In this document: positions 14,394 through 22,789 of the stretch, piece by piece
Numbering within the stretch: the first letter of the stretch is position 1
Layout of the letters: each line of letters opens with the position of its first letter
Assembly (NCBI GenBank): GCA_944388125.1
Contig: CALXHO010000020.1
Coordinates: 1 to 35,349, forward strand
Direction of reading: 5' to 3'
Source: an uncultured Gemmiger sp.
GTDB lineage: Bacteria > Bacillota > Clostridia > Oscillospirales > Ruminococcaceae
DNA length: 35,349 nt
Program-made: the position numbers and the translations under genes
The notes under the pieces: model-generated
Database searches by the model: none
What the model saw: the letters and a program-made list of their open reading frames with translations, nothing else
What the model was told of the DNA's origin: nothing

Positions 14394-15377
14394 TTGAAAT
14401 TTCGCAGCATCTGCCTCGCTCTGGCCCTCGCGGCCGCTCTGACCGCCTGCACGGCACCTGCCTCATCCAGCCAGCCTGCGGCGACGCCCGAGACAGCCTC
14501 CGCTGAGACCGGGAACACAGCCATGGAGAGCACACAGTCTCTGACCTTTACCGATGACCTGGGCCGGACGGTGGAGGCACCCCGCCAGCCCCGTCATGTC
14601 GCAGCGCTGATCGGCAGCTTTGCCGATGTCTGGCGGCTTGCCGGGGGAGAACTGGCAGCTACGGCAAACGATGCCTGGACTCAGTTTGACCTGAATCTGT
14701 CGGAGGATGTGGTCAATCTGGGGACCACCACCGAGCTCAGCCTGGAAAAGCTGTTTGCCGTCGAGCCCGATTTTGTCATTGCCAGCACCAACACCCAGCT
14801 GGATCTCGACTGGATGGAGACACTGGAGGCTGCAGGCATTCCCACCGCATATTTTGACGTCAACACCTTTGATGACTATCTGCGCATGCTCAAAATCTGC
14901 ACCGACCTGACCGGACGGCAGGATCTGTACCAGCAAAACGGCCTGGATGTGCAGCAACAGATTGATGCAGCGATCGCCCGCAGCGACGGCAGTACGCCCA
15001 CTGTGCTGTATCTGCGTGCAACGGCGGTCAGCGTCAAGGTCAAAGGCAGTGCGGATAACGTTCTCGGCGAGATGCTGCATGATTTCGGCTGCATCAATAT
15101 TGCGGATCAGGACGGCAGCCTGCTGGAGGAACTCAGCCTGGAACGCATTGTGCAGGCGGACCCGGACTATATCTTTGTGGTGGAACAGGGCAGCGATGCC
15201 GATGCCATCCGGGAAAACCTGGACACACTGCTGCGGGATAACCCGGCCTGGAGCGGTCTGACCGCAGTGCAGGAGGGACGCCTCTATTATATGGATCAGA
15301 AACTTTACAATCTCAAACCCAATGACCGTTGGGGAGAAGCCTATGAAAAACTCGCAGATATCCTCTTCCCGGCATAA
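14394..15377 (+). CDS. ABC transporter substrate-binding lipoprotein (FecB/BtuF type)
   Basis: A 327-residue lipoprotein with a signal peptide and lipobox (ALTAC, lipidated C19), then a short Ser/Thr/Ala-rich linker. The body follows the class III periplasmic-binding fold for iron, siderophore, heme or corrinoid: FTDDLGRTVEAPRQPRHVAAL at the start, VNLGTTTELSLEKLFAVEPDFVIAS in the middle, and AVQEGRLYYMDQ near the end. The start is TTG at 14394, with AAGGAG seven bases before. It lies 35 bp after the CobA-HemD gene and its last 35 bases overlap the permease gene. Linkage to tetrapyrrole synthesis suggests uptake of iron or a corrin/porphyrin-like ligand, but the substrate is unknown. Confidence 0.92.
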   Translation: MKFRSICLALALAAALTACTAPASSSQPAATPETASAETGNTAMESTQSLTFTDDLGRTVEAPRQPRHVAALIGSFADVWRLAGGELAATANDAWTQFDLNLSEDVVNLGTTTELSLEKLFAVEPDFVIASTNTQLDLDWMETLEAAGIPTAYFDVNTFDDYLRMLKICTDLTGRQDLYQQNGLDVQQQIDAAIARSDGSTPTVLYLRATAVSVKVKGSADNVLGEMLHDFGCINIADQDGSLLEELSLERIVQADPDYIFVVEQGSDADAIRENLDTLLRDNPAWSGLTAVQEGRLYYMDQKLYNLKPNDRWGEAYEKLADILFPA

Positions 15378-16359
15378 CAGTCGGCCGTTTGCACTGGCTG
15401 CCCTGCTTTGTGTGGCGGCAGCGCTTCTCAGCGTCTGCCTGGGCGCTGCCGGACTGACGCTGCCGGAACTCTGGCAGGCCATTCTCTCGGGCCCGGACGG
15501 CAGCGCAGCGGCACGGATCCTCTGGTATGTCCGCCTGCCGCGCACGGCGGCGTGCCTGCTGGCCGGTGCAGGCCTTGCGGTTTCAGGAGCCATCATTCAG
15601 GCGGTGCTGGCAAACCCACTGGCTTCACCGAGCATCATCGGCGTCAATGCGGGCGCGGGCCTTGCCGTTTCCATCTGCTGTGCGGCGGGCGGCGCGGCTG
15701 CCGGATGGGCTGTTGCAGGAATGTCATTCTGCGGCGGTATGGCTGCGGTGATGATCGTGGTGCTGGTGGCCCGCCGCACGGGGGCCTCGCGCATGACGGT
15801 GGTTCTGGGGGGCGTGGCGGTCAGTACCTTTCTCAATGCCGGGACGGAAGCCATCGCCACGCTGTTTCCCGATGCGGCTGTGGGCAGCGCCGATTTCCGG
15901 GTGGGCGGCTTTTCCTCCGTGTCTCTGGCTCGCCTGTGGCCTGCGGCAATTCTGATTGTGGCGGCATTGGCAGTTTCGTTCACACTTTGTAATGAGTTGG
16001 ACGTCCTTGCTTTGGGGGAGGATACGGCCCGGGGCCTGGGAATGCAGGTGTCGACGACCCGCACGTTGCTGCTGGCGCTTTCAGCTCTGCTGGCTGGAGC
16101 AACGGTCAGTTTTGCAGGCGTCCTCGGTTTTGTGGGACTGATTGTTCCCCACATTGCCAGAAAGTTTGTCGGCAGTGAGAGCTGCCATCTGCTCCCGATG
16201 TGTGCCCTGTGCGGCGCCGGGCTGGTGACAATCTGCGATCTGGCGGCGCGGCTGCTGTTTGCACCCTATGAGCTGCCGGTGGGAATTCTTCTGTCCTTTA
16301 TCGGCGGTCCGTTCTTTATTGTGCTCCTTGCCAGGAGAGGGGGAGGCCGCCATGCTTGA
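15343..16359 (+). CDS. ABC transporter permease, FecCD family
   Basis: A 338-residue membrane permease with about nine to ten hydrophobic helices. FecCD signatures are YVRLPRTAACLLAGAGLAVSGAIIQAVLANPLASPSIIGVNAGAGLAV near the N-terminus and SFAGVLGFVGLIVPHIARKFVGSE...LLPMCALCGAG near the C-terminus, the latter a coupling region to the ATPase. It would form a homodimeric import channel. ATG 15343 is chosen: GGGGAG lies six bases upstream and the start sits inside the binding-protein gene, a 35-bp overlap that implies coupling. The frame is open to 15322, but that start lacks a site. Its own end overlaps the ATPase gene by 8 bp. Confidence 0.94.
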   Translation: MKNSQISSSRHNSRPFALAALLCVAAALLSVCLGAAGLTLPELWQAILSGPDGSAAARILWYVRLPRTAACLLAGAGLAVSGAIIQAVLANPLASPSIIGVNAGAGLAVSICCAAGGAAAGWAVAGMSFCGGMAAVMIVVLVARRTGASRMTVVLGGVAVSTFLNAGTEAIATLFPDAAVGSADFRVGGFSSVSLARLWPAAILIVAALAVSFTLCNELDVLALGEDTARGLGMQVSTTRTLLLALSALLAGATVSFAGVLGFVGLIVPHIARKFVGSESCHLLPMCALCGAGLVTICDLAARLLFAPYELPVGILLSFIGGPFFIVLLARRGGGRHA

Positions 16360-17113
16360 AACAAAAAAACTCTGCGCCGGATACGGCGGGACAGACGTGC
16401 TGCACGGGGTGACGGCCTGTTTCCGCCCCGGGCGGGTGACTGGCATCATCGGACCGAACGGCTGCGGAAAGAGCACTTTACTCAAGACTTTGGCAGGACT
16501 GCACAAACCGACATCGGGTCAGGTGCTGCTGGATGGCGTTTCGGTGCCGGATCTGCCGCCCCATCTCTCGGCGCAGAAAATAGCCTATCTGCCGCAAAGC
16601 CGCAACGTGCCGGAGATCACCGCGCTGCGGATGGTTCTGCATGGCCGGTTTGCCTATCTTTCCTATCCTCGCCGCTACCGTCCCCAGGACTATGAAGCGG
16701 CCCGCCGTGCCCTGCGGTGGATCGGTGCGGAGGATCTGGCGGACAAAAATGTTTCCTCCCTGTCGGGCGGCCAGCGCCAGAAGGTGTACATCGCCATGGC
16801 CCTGGCCCAGGATACCGACACGGTTTTGATGGACGAGCCGACGACCTATCTGGACATCCGCAACCAGATGGAGGTCATGGAACTGGCTGGAAAGCTGGCC
16901 GGTCTGGGCAAGGCGGTGGTCATGGTGGTGCATGACCTGGGAGCAGTTCTTCGCAATGCCGATGACGTGCTTCTTTTGCAGGAAGGGCGTGTGGCGGCCA
17001 TGGGCACACCGGAAGAGATCTATGCCGGCGGAAAACTGGAGTCCGCTTTCGGCGTGGCGGTTCACGTAATGGAGACACCGGACGGAAAGCAGTATTACTG
17101 CACGCCGCTGTGA
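16352..17113 (+). CDS. ABC transporter ATP-binding protein, FepC/BtuD type
   Basis: A 253-residue ATPase. Walker A is GPNGCGKST, the signature is LSGGQRQK, Walker B is TDTVLMDEPTTYLDI, and the switch histidine is in VVHDLG. The Q-loop region YLPQSRNVPEIT and the family motif GRFAYLSYPRRYRPQD match iron-complex/cobalamin importers. The ATG at 16352 has a GGGGGAGG site and overlaps the permease stop. The frame is open upstream to 16259, but that part lies inside the permease gene in another frame. It ends the five-gene siroheme/import operon, with a terminator about 35 bp downstream. The substrate is set by the binding protein and is unknown. Confidence 0.96.
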   Translation: MLETKKLCAGYGGTDVLHGVTACFRPGRVTGIIGPNGCGKSTLLKTLAGLHKPTSGQVLLDGVSVPDLPPHLSAQKIAYLPQSRNVPEITALRMVLHGRFAYLSYPRRYRPQDYEAARRALRWIGAEDLADKNVSSLSGGQRQKVYIAMALAQDTDTVLMDEPTTYLDIRNQMEVMELAGKLAGLGKAVVMVVHDLGAVLRNADDVLLLQEGRVAAMGTPEEIYAGGKLESAFGVAVHVMETPDGKQYYCTPL

Positions 17114-17146
17114 AGGTCCGCCTTTTCGGCAACAATGCAATAGAAC

Positions 17147-17180
17147 ATGCCCGGAGCACCGCATGGCTCCGGGCATATTT
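17147..17180 (+). terminator. Terminator of the siroheme/ABC operon
   Basis: ATGCCCGGAGC (17147-17157) pairs perfectly with GCTCCGGGCAT (17166-17176) across an 8-base loop, followed by ATTTTG. The next ~170 bases (17181-17353) hold no gene; an imperfect TTTTCGG/CCGAAAA hairpin is the only structure seen. Confidence 0.75.
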
Positions 17181-17353
17181 TGTCGCCGCTGCAAGACGGC
17201 AGTAGGAACCTTGCCCTCTCTCTTTTCGGAAAAAATCGGCGCCGAAAACTTATTTTGTGGCGGTTTTGAAGCAAAGTACTTAATTTTCTATGGCTGAAAC
17301 GGAGATTGGGACACAAAAACTTTTTTCGAATCTTGAAAAAATGGCGAAAATGC

Positions 17354-17382
17354 TTGTAACTTTTTTGCTTTTCGTTTATACT
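17354..17382 (+). promoter_or_regulatory. Promoter of the aminotransferase-secDF-nrdR group
   Basis: TTGTAA (17354-17359), a 17-bp spacer and TATACT (17377-17382), preceded by A/T-rich tracts, predict a start near 17389. The leader is about 90 bases. Confidence 0.6.
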
Positions 17383-17478
17383 TTAATGTATGTCTGTTGC
17401 TGTGTGTTTTTTTAGAGGGGAATGCACAGGCGGCATACAATCAAGATATGCAACACGGAAAGAATAGGGGGAAGCATC

Positions 17479-18759
17479 ATGTCTGAATATCGCAACATGA
17501 CAAAAGAACAGCTCCTGGCCGAAAAGGCCACCCTGGAGAAGTCCTACGCCGACTTCAAGGCCATGGGTCTCAAGCTCAACATGGCCCGCGGCAAGCCCGG
17601 CCCTCACCAGATGGACCTGGCCATGGACCTGCTCAAGATGGAAGACTACACTGCCAGCGACGGCACCGATGCGCGCAACTACGGCAACCTGGAAGGCCTT
17701 GAGGAGGCCCGTGCCCTGTTTGGCGACATCATGGGCGTCAAGCCGGAGAACGTCTTTGTGGGCGGCAACTCCAGCCTGCAGCTGATGTACCTGCTGGTCA
17801 GCATCGGCTGGACCTTCGGCTTCCAGGATTCTCCCTGCCCCTGGTCCCAGGTGGAAAAGCCCAAGTTCCTGTGCCCTGTGCCCGGCTATGATCGTCACTT
17901 CCGCATCACCGAGGAGTTCGGCATTGAGATGATCAACATCCCCATGTCTCCCGAGGGCCCCGATATGGATATGATCGAGAAGCTGGTGGCCGAGGATGCC
18001 TCCATCAAGGGCATCTGGTGCGTGCCGCAGTACTCCAATCCCGACGGCTATACCTACAGTGACGAGACAGTGCGCCGCTTCGCCTCCATGAAGACGGCCG
18101 CCCCCGATTTCAAGATCTTCTGGGATGAGGCATACATTGTTCATCACCTGACCGATGAGATCATCGAGACCCCCGTCCTGCTGGAGGAGAGCCGCAAGTA
18201 CGGCAATGAGGACCGCGTCTTCATGTTCACCTCCACCAGCAAGATCACCTTCCCGGGCGCCGGTGTGTCTGCCCTGGCCTGCAGCGAAAACTCCATGAAG
18301 TATGTCTGCAAGCGGTTCGAGGTCATGATCATCAGCTATGACAAGATGAACCAGCTGCGCCATGTCCGCTTCCTGAAGAACAAGGAGGGCGTTCTGGCCC
18401 ATATGAAGAAGCATCGCCGCCGTCTGGCTCCCTGCTTCGATGCGGTCAAGACCACCTTTGCCCAGGAGCTGACCCCCTGCGGAGACATTGCCCACTGGAC
18501 CAATCCCAAGGGCGGGTACTTCATCAGCCTGTACGTCATGCCCGGCTGCGCCAAGCGTGTGGCTCAGCTGTGCAAGGACGCCGGCCTTGTGCTGACCGGT
18601 GCGGGTTCCGCTTACCCGTACGGCCGCGATCCCGAGGATTCGCACCTGCGCATTGCGCCCACCTATCCCAGCCTGGATGAAGTGGAAAAAGCGTCTGTCC
18701 TGCTGACTGTCTGTGTACGGCTTGCCGTTGTGGAAAAGCTGCTTGCCCAGGCGGAATAA
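17479..18759 (+). CDS. PLP-dependent aminotransferase, aspartate aminotransferase-like (class Ic type)
   Basis: A 426-residue fold-type I aminotransferase. Features include LKLNMARGKPGPHQMDLA near the N-terminus, the aspartate/tyrosine PLP contacts in WCVPQYSNPDGYTYSD and FWDEAYIVHH, and the Schiff-base lysine K255 in FTSTSKITFPGAG. These match the subgroup typified by Corynebacterium AspT, which transfers the amino group of aspartate to 2-oxoglutarate. The substrate here is inferred from the family. ATG 17479 is preferred over 17422 because an AGGGGGAAG site lies directly upstream. Codons are strongly biased to C-ending triplets, suggesting high expression. It is separated from secDF by 47 bp. 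Confidence 0.93.
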   Translation: MSEYRNMTKEQLLAEKATLEKSYADFKAMGLKLNMARGKPGPHQMDLAMDLLKMEDYTASDGTDARNYGNLEGLEEARALFGDIMGVKPENVFVGGNSSLQLMYLLVSIGWTFGFQDSPCPWSQVEKPKFLCPVPGYDRHFRITEEFGIEMINIPMSPEGPDMDMIEKLVAEDASIKGIWCVPQYSNPDGYTYSDETVRRFASMKTAAPDFKIFWDEAYIVHHLTDEIIETPVLLEESRKYGNEDRVFMFTSTSKITFPGAGVSALACSENSMKYVCKRFEVMIISYDKMNQLRHVRFLKNKEGVLAHMKKHRRRLAPCFDAVKTTFAQELTPCGDIAHWTNPKGGYFISLYVMPGCAKRVAQLCKDAGLVLTGAGSAYPYGRDPEDSHLRIAPTYPSLDEVEKASVLLTVCVRLAVVEKLLAQAE

Positions 18760-18775
18760 GCTGGAAATAGAAGTC

Positions 18776-18791
18776 TTGCCCGCGTGGGCAA
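18776..18791 (+). other. Small hairpin between the aminotransferase gene and secDF
   Basis: TTGCCC-GCGT-GGGCAA (18776-18791) lies just upstream of the secDF ribosome site and lacks a proper T tract. It may weaken read-through or affect mRNA processing; it may also have no role. Confidence 0.35.
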
Positions 18792-18806
18792 TATTTGGAG
18801 GTACCT

Positions 18807-21131
18807 ATGAGCAGAAAAGGAAAGTCATGGCACTTTATTGTCGTGGCGATTCTGATCGTCGTCTTTGCATGGACGGCCATCGGCGGTGTCAGCTATCAGT
18901 ACGGTGACATCAAGAACACTTATGTCAAGGGTGTTTCGGACATCCGCTTCGGTATTGATATCCGCGGCGGTGTGGATGTTACTTTCGTCCCGGCAGGGGA
19001 CGTTGACGCCACCGACGTCCAGATGCAGGCGGCACAGACCGTTATCAACGACCGTCTGGTCGGCCTTGGCATCACCGACTATGAAAGCTATGTCGATGCC
19101 AACAAGGACCGCATCATCGTCCGCTTCCCCTGGAAGAGCGACGAGTCGGATTTTGACCCGCAGCAGGCCATCGACGAGATCGGCACCACTGCCGAGATGG
19201 TGTTCCGCGAGGGCAGCACTGCCGACGGAGACGTCATCCTGACCGGTGACCAGGTCGAGTCCGCCTCTCCGGGCTATGATTCCACCAACGGTTATGTTGT
19301 CCAGCTTTCCTTTACCAGCGACGGCGCCTCCGCCTTTGCTGAGGCAACCACCCGCCTGTATCAGGATGGCGGTACCATCAGCATCTGGCTGGATGATGAG
19401 AACATCAGCACCGCCACGGTCAATGCTGCCATCACCGACGGCAAGGCCATCATTGAGGGCAACTTCACCGCCGAGCAGGTGGAGACCCTGGCCAATCAGA
19501 TCAACTCCGGTGCACTGCCCTTTGCTCTGGAGGCGGAGAGCTTCTCCACCATCAGCCCGACCCTGGGCGCCCGCAGCCTGGATGTCATGGTCATGGCCGG
19601 CATCATCGCCTTTGTGCTGGTTGCCGTCATGATGATCGTCCGTTACCGTCTGCCTGGCGCACTGGCGGTTATCGCTCTGCTGGGCCAGGTCACCGCGACG
19701 CTGGCCGTGGTCTCCGGTTACTTCTCTGTGTTCTCCGGGTCCACGCTGACCCTGCCCGGTATTGCGGGTATCATTCTGGGCGTCGGTATGGGCGTTGACG
19801 CCAACGTCATCACCGCCGAGCGTATCCGCGAGGAACTGGGCAAGGGCAAGACTCTGGACGGCGCCATCTCCAGCGGCTTCCGTATGGGCCTGACGCCTGT
19901 CATTGACGGCAACGTCACCATCGTCATCGTTGCGGCCATCCTCATGGGCGCTTTCGGTCCCACCGACGGCTTCTGGGCCAAGGTGTTTACGGCCATCTTC
20001 ACCTGGTTCGGCGCTTCCACCGCGGGTACCATTTATTCCTTCGGCTTCACGCTGCTGACCGGTGTTATCCTGAACTTTGTGTTCGGCGTCTGGGCGACCC
20101 GCGTCATGATCCGCGGCGCCTCCAAGATCAAGGCGCTGCGCAATCCCTGGCTCTATGGCGGCGAAAAGGATCCCGCCAAGGTCTGGAAGACTCCCAAGAT
20201 CAATTTTGTGGGCAACCGCAAAAAGTACTATACCTTCTCCTGCGTGCTGGTTGCCGTGGTGCTGGTGTTCTCCCTGGTGTTCGGTGTCTCCATGGACATT
20301 GAATTCAAGGGCGGCTCCATGGTCACCATGGGCTATCAGGGCGAGGCTGATATCAATGCCATCAAGTCTGCGGCGGAGACTACGCTGGGTGTGTCCAACA
20401 CCACGGTTCAGACCGGCAATGACATTTCCGGCAATCAGACCCTGACCCTCACCATGCCCGGCACCACCACCCTCACCACCGAGGACGTGGATTCTCTGCT
20501 GAACACGCTGAACGAGCAGTTCCCCGACAACAGCTTTGTCCAGAACGAGATCAGCAATGTGGACGCCACCATCGGCAACGAGTTCTTTGCCAAGAGCCTG
20601 GTTGCCGTCGCAGCGGCCTGCGTGCTGATTCTCATCTACATTGCCTTCCGCTTCCGCAAGATCGGCGGCTGGCCGGCGGGCAGCATGGCAATTGTGGCAC
20701 TGCTGCACGATATGTTTGTGGTGTACGGCGTCTTTGTGATTTTTCGGATTCCGCTCAACGGCAACTTCATTGCGGCCATGCTGACGATCCTGGGCTACTC
20801 CATCAATGATACCGTCGTCATCTACGACCGTATCCGCGAGAATACCGCCCTCTACGGCAAGAAGATGCCGCTGACTGATCTTGTCAACCTGTCCATCAAC
20901 CAGAGCTTCTCCCGCTCCCTGATGACCTCCATCACCACCTGCGTCGCCCTGGGCGTTGTCTGTGTGGTGGCGCTGGTGTTCCAGCTTGAGAGCATCTTCA
21001 CTTTTGCCATGCCGCTGATGTTCGGCATGGTCAGCGGTGTGTACAGCACCATGTGCATTGCCACCCAGCTCTGGGTCGATTGGAAGACCCGCGGCAAAAA
21101 GACTGCGCGTCTGCCCAAGAAGGCTTCTTGA
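18807..21131 (+). CDS. secDF: Fused protein translocase subunit SecDF
   Basis: A 774-residue fusion of SecD and SecF, the proton-driven partner of SecYEG that pulls proteins across the membrane. The SecD half has an N-terminal TM helix, then [13 protein letters not shown], a large external domain and a block of TM helices containing [29 protein letters not shown]. The SecF half starts about residue 470 with [13 protein letters not shown], then [15 protein letters not shown], a smaller external domain and helices with [18 protein letters not shown]. About twelve TM segments in all. ATG 18807 is chosen, with TTTGGAGG just upstream; an in-frame TTG at 18795 overlaps that site. Codon bias suggests high expression. 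nrdR follows 31 bp later. Confidence 0.96.
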   Translation: MSRKGKSWHFIVVAILIVVFAWTAIGGVSYQYGDIKNTYVKGVSDIRFGIDIRGGVDVTFVPAGDVDATDVQMQAAQTVINDRLVGLGITDYESYVDANKDRIIVRFPWKSDESDFDPQQAIDEIGTTAEMVFREGSTADGDVILTGDQVESASPGYDSTNGYVVQLSFTSDGASAFAEATTRLYQDGGTISIWLDDENISTATVNAAITDGKAIIEGNFTAEQVETLANQINSGALPFALEAESFSTISPTLGARSLDVMVMAGIIAFVLVAVMMIVRYRLPGALAVIALLGQVTATLAVVSGYFSVFSGSTLTLPGIAGIILGVGMGVDANVITAERIREELGKGKTLDGAISSGFRMGLTPVIDGNVTIVIVAAILMGAFGPTDGFWAKVFTAIFTWFGASTAGTIYSFGFTLLTGVILNFVFGVWATRVMIRGASKIKALRNPWLYGGEKDPAKVWKTPKINFVGNRKKYYTFSCVLVAVVLVFSLVFGVSMDIEFKGGSMVTMGYQGEADINAIKSAAETTLGVSNTTVQTGNDISGNQTLTLTMPGTTTLTTEDVDSLLNTLNEQFPDNSFVQNEISNVDATIGNEFFAKSLVAVAAACVLILIYIAFRFRKIGGWPAGSMAIVALLHDMFVVYGVFVIFRIPLNGNFIAAMLTILGYSINDTVVIYDRIRENTALYGKKMPLTDLVNLSINQSFSRSLMTSITTCVALGVVCVVALVFQLESIFTFAMPLMFGMVSGVYSTMCIATQLWVDWKTRGKKTARLPKKAS

Positions 21132-21162
21132 CACAACCGACACCGAACGGGAGGGAACCCTG

Positions 21163-21636
21163 ATGAAATGTCCGTACTGTGGTGAGATTGATTCCAAGGT
21201 GATTGATTCGCGCCCCACGGAGGACGGCGAAAAGATCCGCCGCCGCCGGGAATGCCTGAGCTGCAAAAAGCGTTTCACGACCTATGAGATCGTGGAGACG
21301 GTGCCGCTGATGGTGGTCAAGCGCGACCATTCCCGTGAGGTATTCGACCGCCAGAAACTGCTCAACGGTATGCTGCGTGCCTGTGAAAAGCGGCCGGTCA
21401 GCTATCAGCAGCTGGAGGCAGCCGTGAGCAACATCGAGCAGACGTTGCTCAATTCCTACGATCGCGAAGTTTCGTCGATGTACATCGGCGACCTGGCCAT
21501 GGATCAGCTCAAGCACATTGACGATGTTGCCTATGTGCGGTTTGCCTCGGTCTACCGCCAGTTCAGCGATGTCAACACCTTTATGGAAGAACTCAAGGAT
21601 ATGCTGGACAACCGCTCAAAAAACAGCGATAAATGA
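21163..21636 (+). CDS. nrdR: Transcriptional repressor NrdR
   Basis: A 157-residue regulator of ribonucleotide reductase genes. The N-terminal zinc ribbon has C3, C6, C31 and C34. An ATP-cone domain follows at about residues 49-139, starting [20 protein letters not shown]. NrdR senses ATP/dATP and binds NrdR boxes in nrd promoters; no nrd gene is in this window. ATG 21163 has a GGGAGGG site; the upstream open frame to 21037 is within secDF. Its 3' end overlaps the convergent DUF4363 gene by 21 bp, and no terminator lies between them. Confidence 0.97.
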   Translation: MKCPYCGEIDSKVIDSRPTEDGEKIRRRRECLSCKKRFTTYEIVETVPLMVVKRDHSREVFDRQKLLNGMLRACEKRPVSYQQLEAAVSNIEQTLLNSYDREVSSMYIGDLAMDQLKHIDDVAYVRFASVYRQFSDVNTFMEELKDMLDNRSKNSDK

Positions 21637-22026
21637 TTCTTCCAGTTGTTCCAGCTGGGAAAAGGCACGGGCTGTTTCCACGGCAAGGTCTGCCGGATTG
21701 TCCGGCAGAGCGTAAAATTCCAGCGTTGCCAGCGTTTCGTTGATTTTGTCCAGCAGGTTTCGCCGCACAAAAAGGCAGAGAAACCGGCTGTGTCTGCGGG
21801 CGTTTTCCGCAGCGCTGCGGTAGGCCTGTGCGGAAGCAGGGTATTGCTGTGCCTGTGCCAGGGTATAGGCTTCCTGCAACTGCTGCTCGGTCTGCCCGAC
21901 GCAGTACGAAACCGCCTTGCCGGAACCGGATACGATGGCAAACAGTGCGACAAGCAACAGTACGGCGTAGAGATTGCGCTTCGTACAACAAGCCCCCTTC
22001 CTGCCATGGTTTTGCCATGGAACCAT
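21616..22026 (-). CDS. DUF4363-family membrane-anchored protein
   Basis: A 136-residue protein with one N-terminal TM helix (about residues 19-38, [19 protein letters not shown]) and an external, alanine-rich helical domain ([42 protein letters not shown]). This matches the DUF4363 proteins that sit beside DUF421 genes in Clostridia. The start is odd. ATG 22026 has no good ribosome site, yet a GGAAGGGGG stretch lies about eight bases before an in-frame ACG at 21984-21982, where a family-like N-terminus (KRNLYAV) would begin. ACG may be a mutated ATG or a rare start. It follows the DUF421 gene by 10 bp and is likely co-transcribed. No function is known. Confidence 0.8.
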   Translation of the reverse strand: MVPWQNHGRKGACCTKRNLYAVLLLVALFAIVSGSGKAVSYCVGQTEQQLQEAYTLAQAQQYPASAQAYRSAAENARRHSRFLCLFVRRNLLDKINETLATLEFYALPDNPADLAVETARAFSQLEQLEESFIAVF

Positions 22027-22036
22027 GAAAATCCAT

Positions 22037-22699
22037 TCAATCTTTGCAGCTTTGGCCGCCCTTCGGGGCGGCCTTTTTTGGTATCAGGAGAATATCGCTC
22101 CCGTTGGAGAGGAAAACCAGTACCTGGCTGGAGAGAAGGCCGTTTTTCCCCAGCTGTTGCTGCAGCCAGTGATCGTCGTAGCCCAATGCCTCCAGATTGT
22201 CACGATAGAGATGCCGGTCAATCAGGATGGGCAGCATAGGGGAGTCTTCCCCCTCACCGGGCTTTTTGGCAATGCTGAGGCTTCCGTTGGATTCAATGAC
22301 GCCCCACAGGACCTCCTCGGGAGAAAACACCCCCGCGCCGCGCAGAGATTCAGCCAGATCGTTGGGGGTGATGCGCAGATGCCGCAGTGCCCCCTGATTC
22401 ACCGTGCCGTTCCGTATGACAGTAACGGGATTGCCGAACAGCAGCCGTGCATAGCGTGGGCAGTACCAGGCCAGTGTGGAGTTGAAGATCTCCAGAGCAG
22501 TGATGAGCAGTATGGGCATCACACTGGCAAACAGGGGGAGTTCCGGTTCATCAATGCAGATGGAAGCTACATCGGAAATCAGAAAGGTCGTAACCAGCTC
22601 AGAGGGTTGCAGCTCCGCCAGCTGCCGCTTGCCCATGAGACGCATGGCGGCAATGGCCACAATATAAATGATCAGGGTCCGTGTGATCGATGAGAGCAT
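22037..22699 (-). CDS. DUF421 (YetF/YdfR-family) membrane protein
   Basis: A 220-residue protein. Two or three N-terminal TM helices (LIIYIVAIAAMRLMGKRQLAELQPSELVTTFLISDVAS) carry the conserved GKRQ-x-AEL and LVTTFLISDVA motifs of DUF421. The soluble C-terminal domain has LLFGNPVTVIRNGTVN, a family mark, and LRGAGVFSPEEVLWGVIESNGSLSI. The family includes B. subtilis YetF-like proteins found near spore genes; its role is uncertain. ATG 22699 has a GAGG site. The frame is open to 22807, but that would overlap the divergent gerA-type gene. It diverges from the gerA-like operon with 90 bp between. Confidence 0.9.
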   Translation of the reverse strand: MLSSITRTLIIYIVAIAAMRLMGKRQLAELQPSELVTTFLISDVASICIDEPELPLFASVMPILLITALEIFNSTLAWYCPRYARLLFGNPVTVIRNGTVNQGALRHLRITPNDLAESLRGAGVFSPEEVLWGVIESNGSLSIAKKPGEGEDSPMLPILIDRHLYRDNLEALGYDDHWLQQQLGKNGLLSSQVLVFLSNGSDILLIPKKAAPKGGQSCKD

Positions 22700-22789
22700 A
22701 GGGAAAACCTCGCCGTTGATATTCAGCCTGTTTTCTGGCAAGACTAGTTTCTGAGACCGCACAGCTGCGGCCGGACAGGAGAGGGGTTG

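Noticed and set aside
18825-21278. 817-codon open frame antisense to secDF
   Set aside because: It is a GC-skew and codon-bias shadow of secDF, with a low-complexity Asp/Gly/His composition and no start signal.
22717-22746. SigG-like promoter (TGATAT, 17 bp, AAGACTA) ahead of the gerA-like operon
   Set aside because: Matches to both elements are partial (about 3 of 6 and 5 of 7), so a forespore promoter cannot be claimed from the sequence alone.
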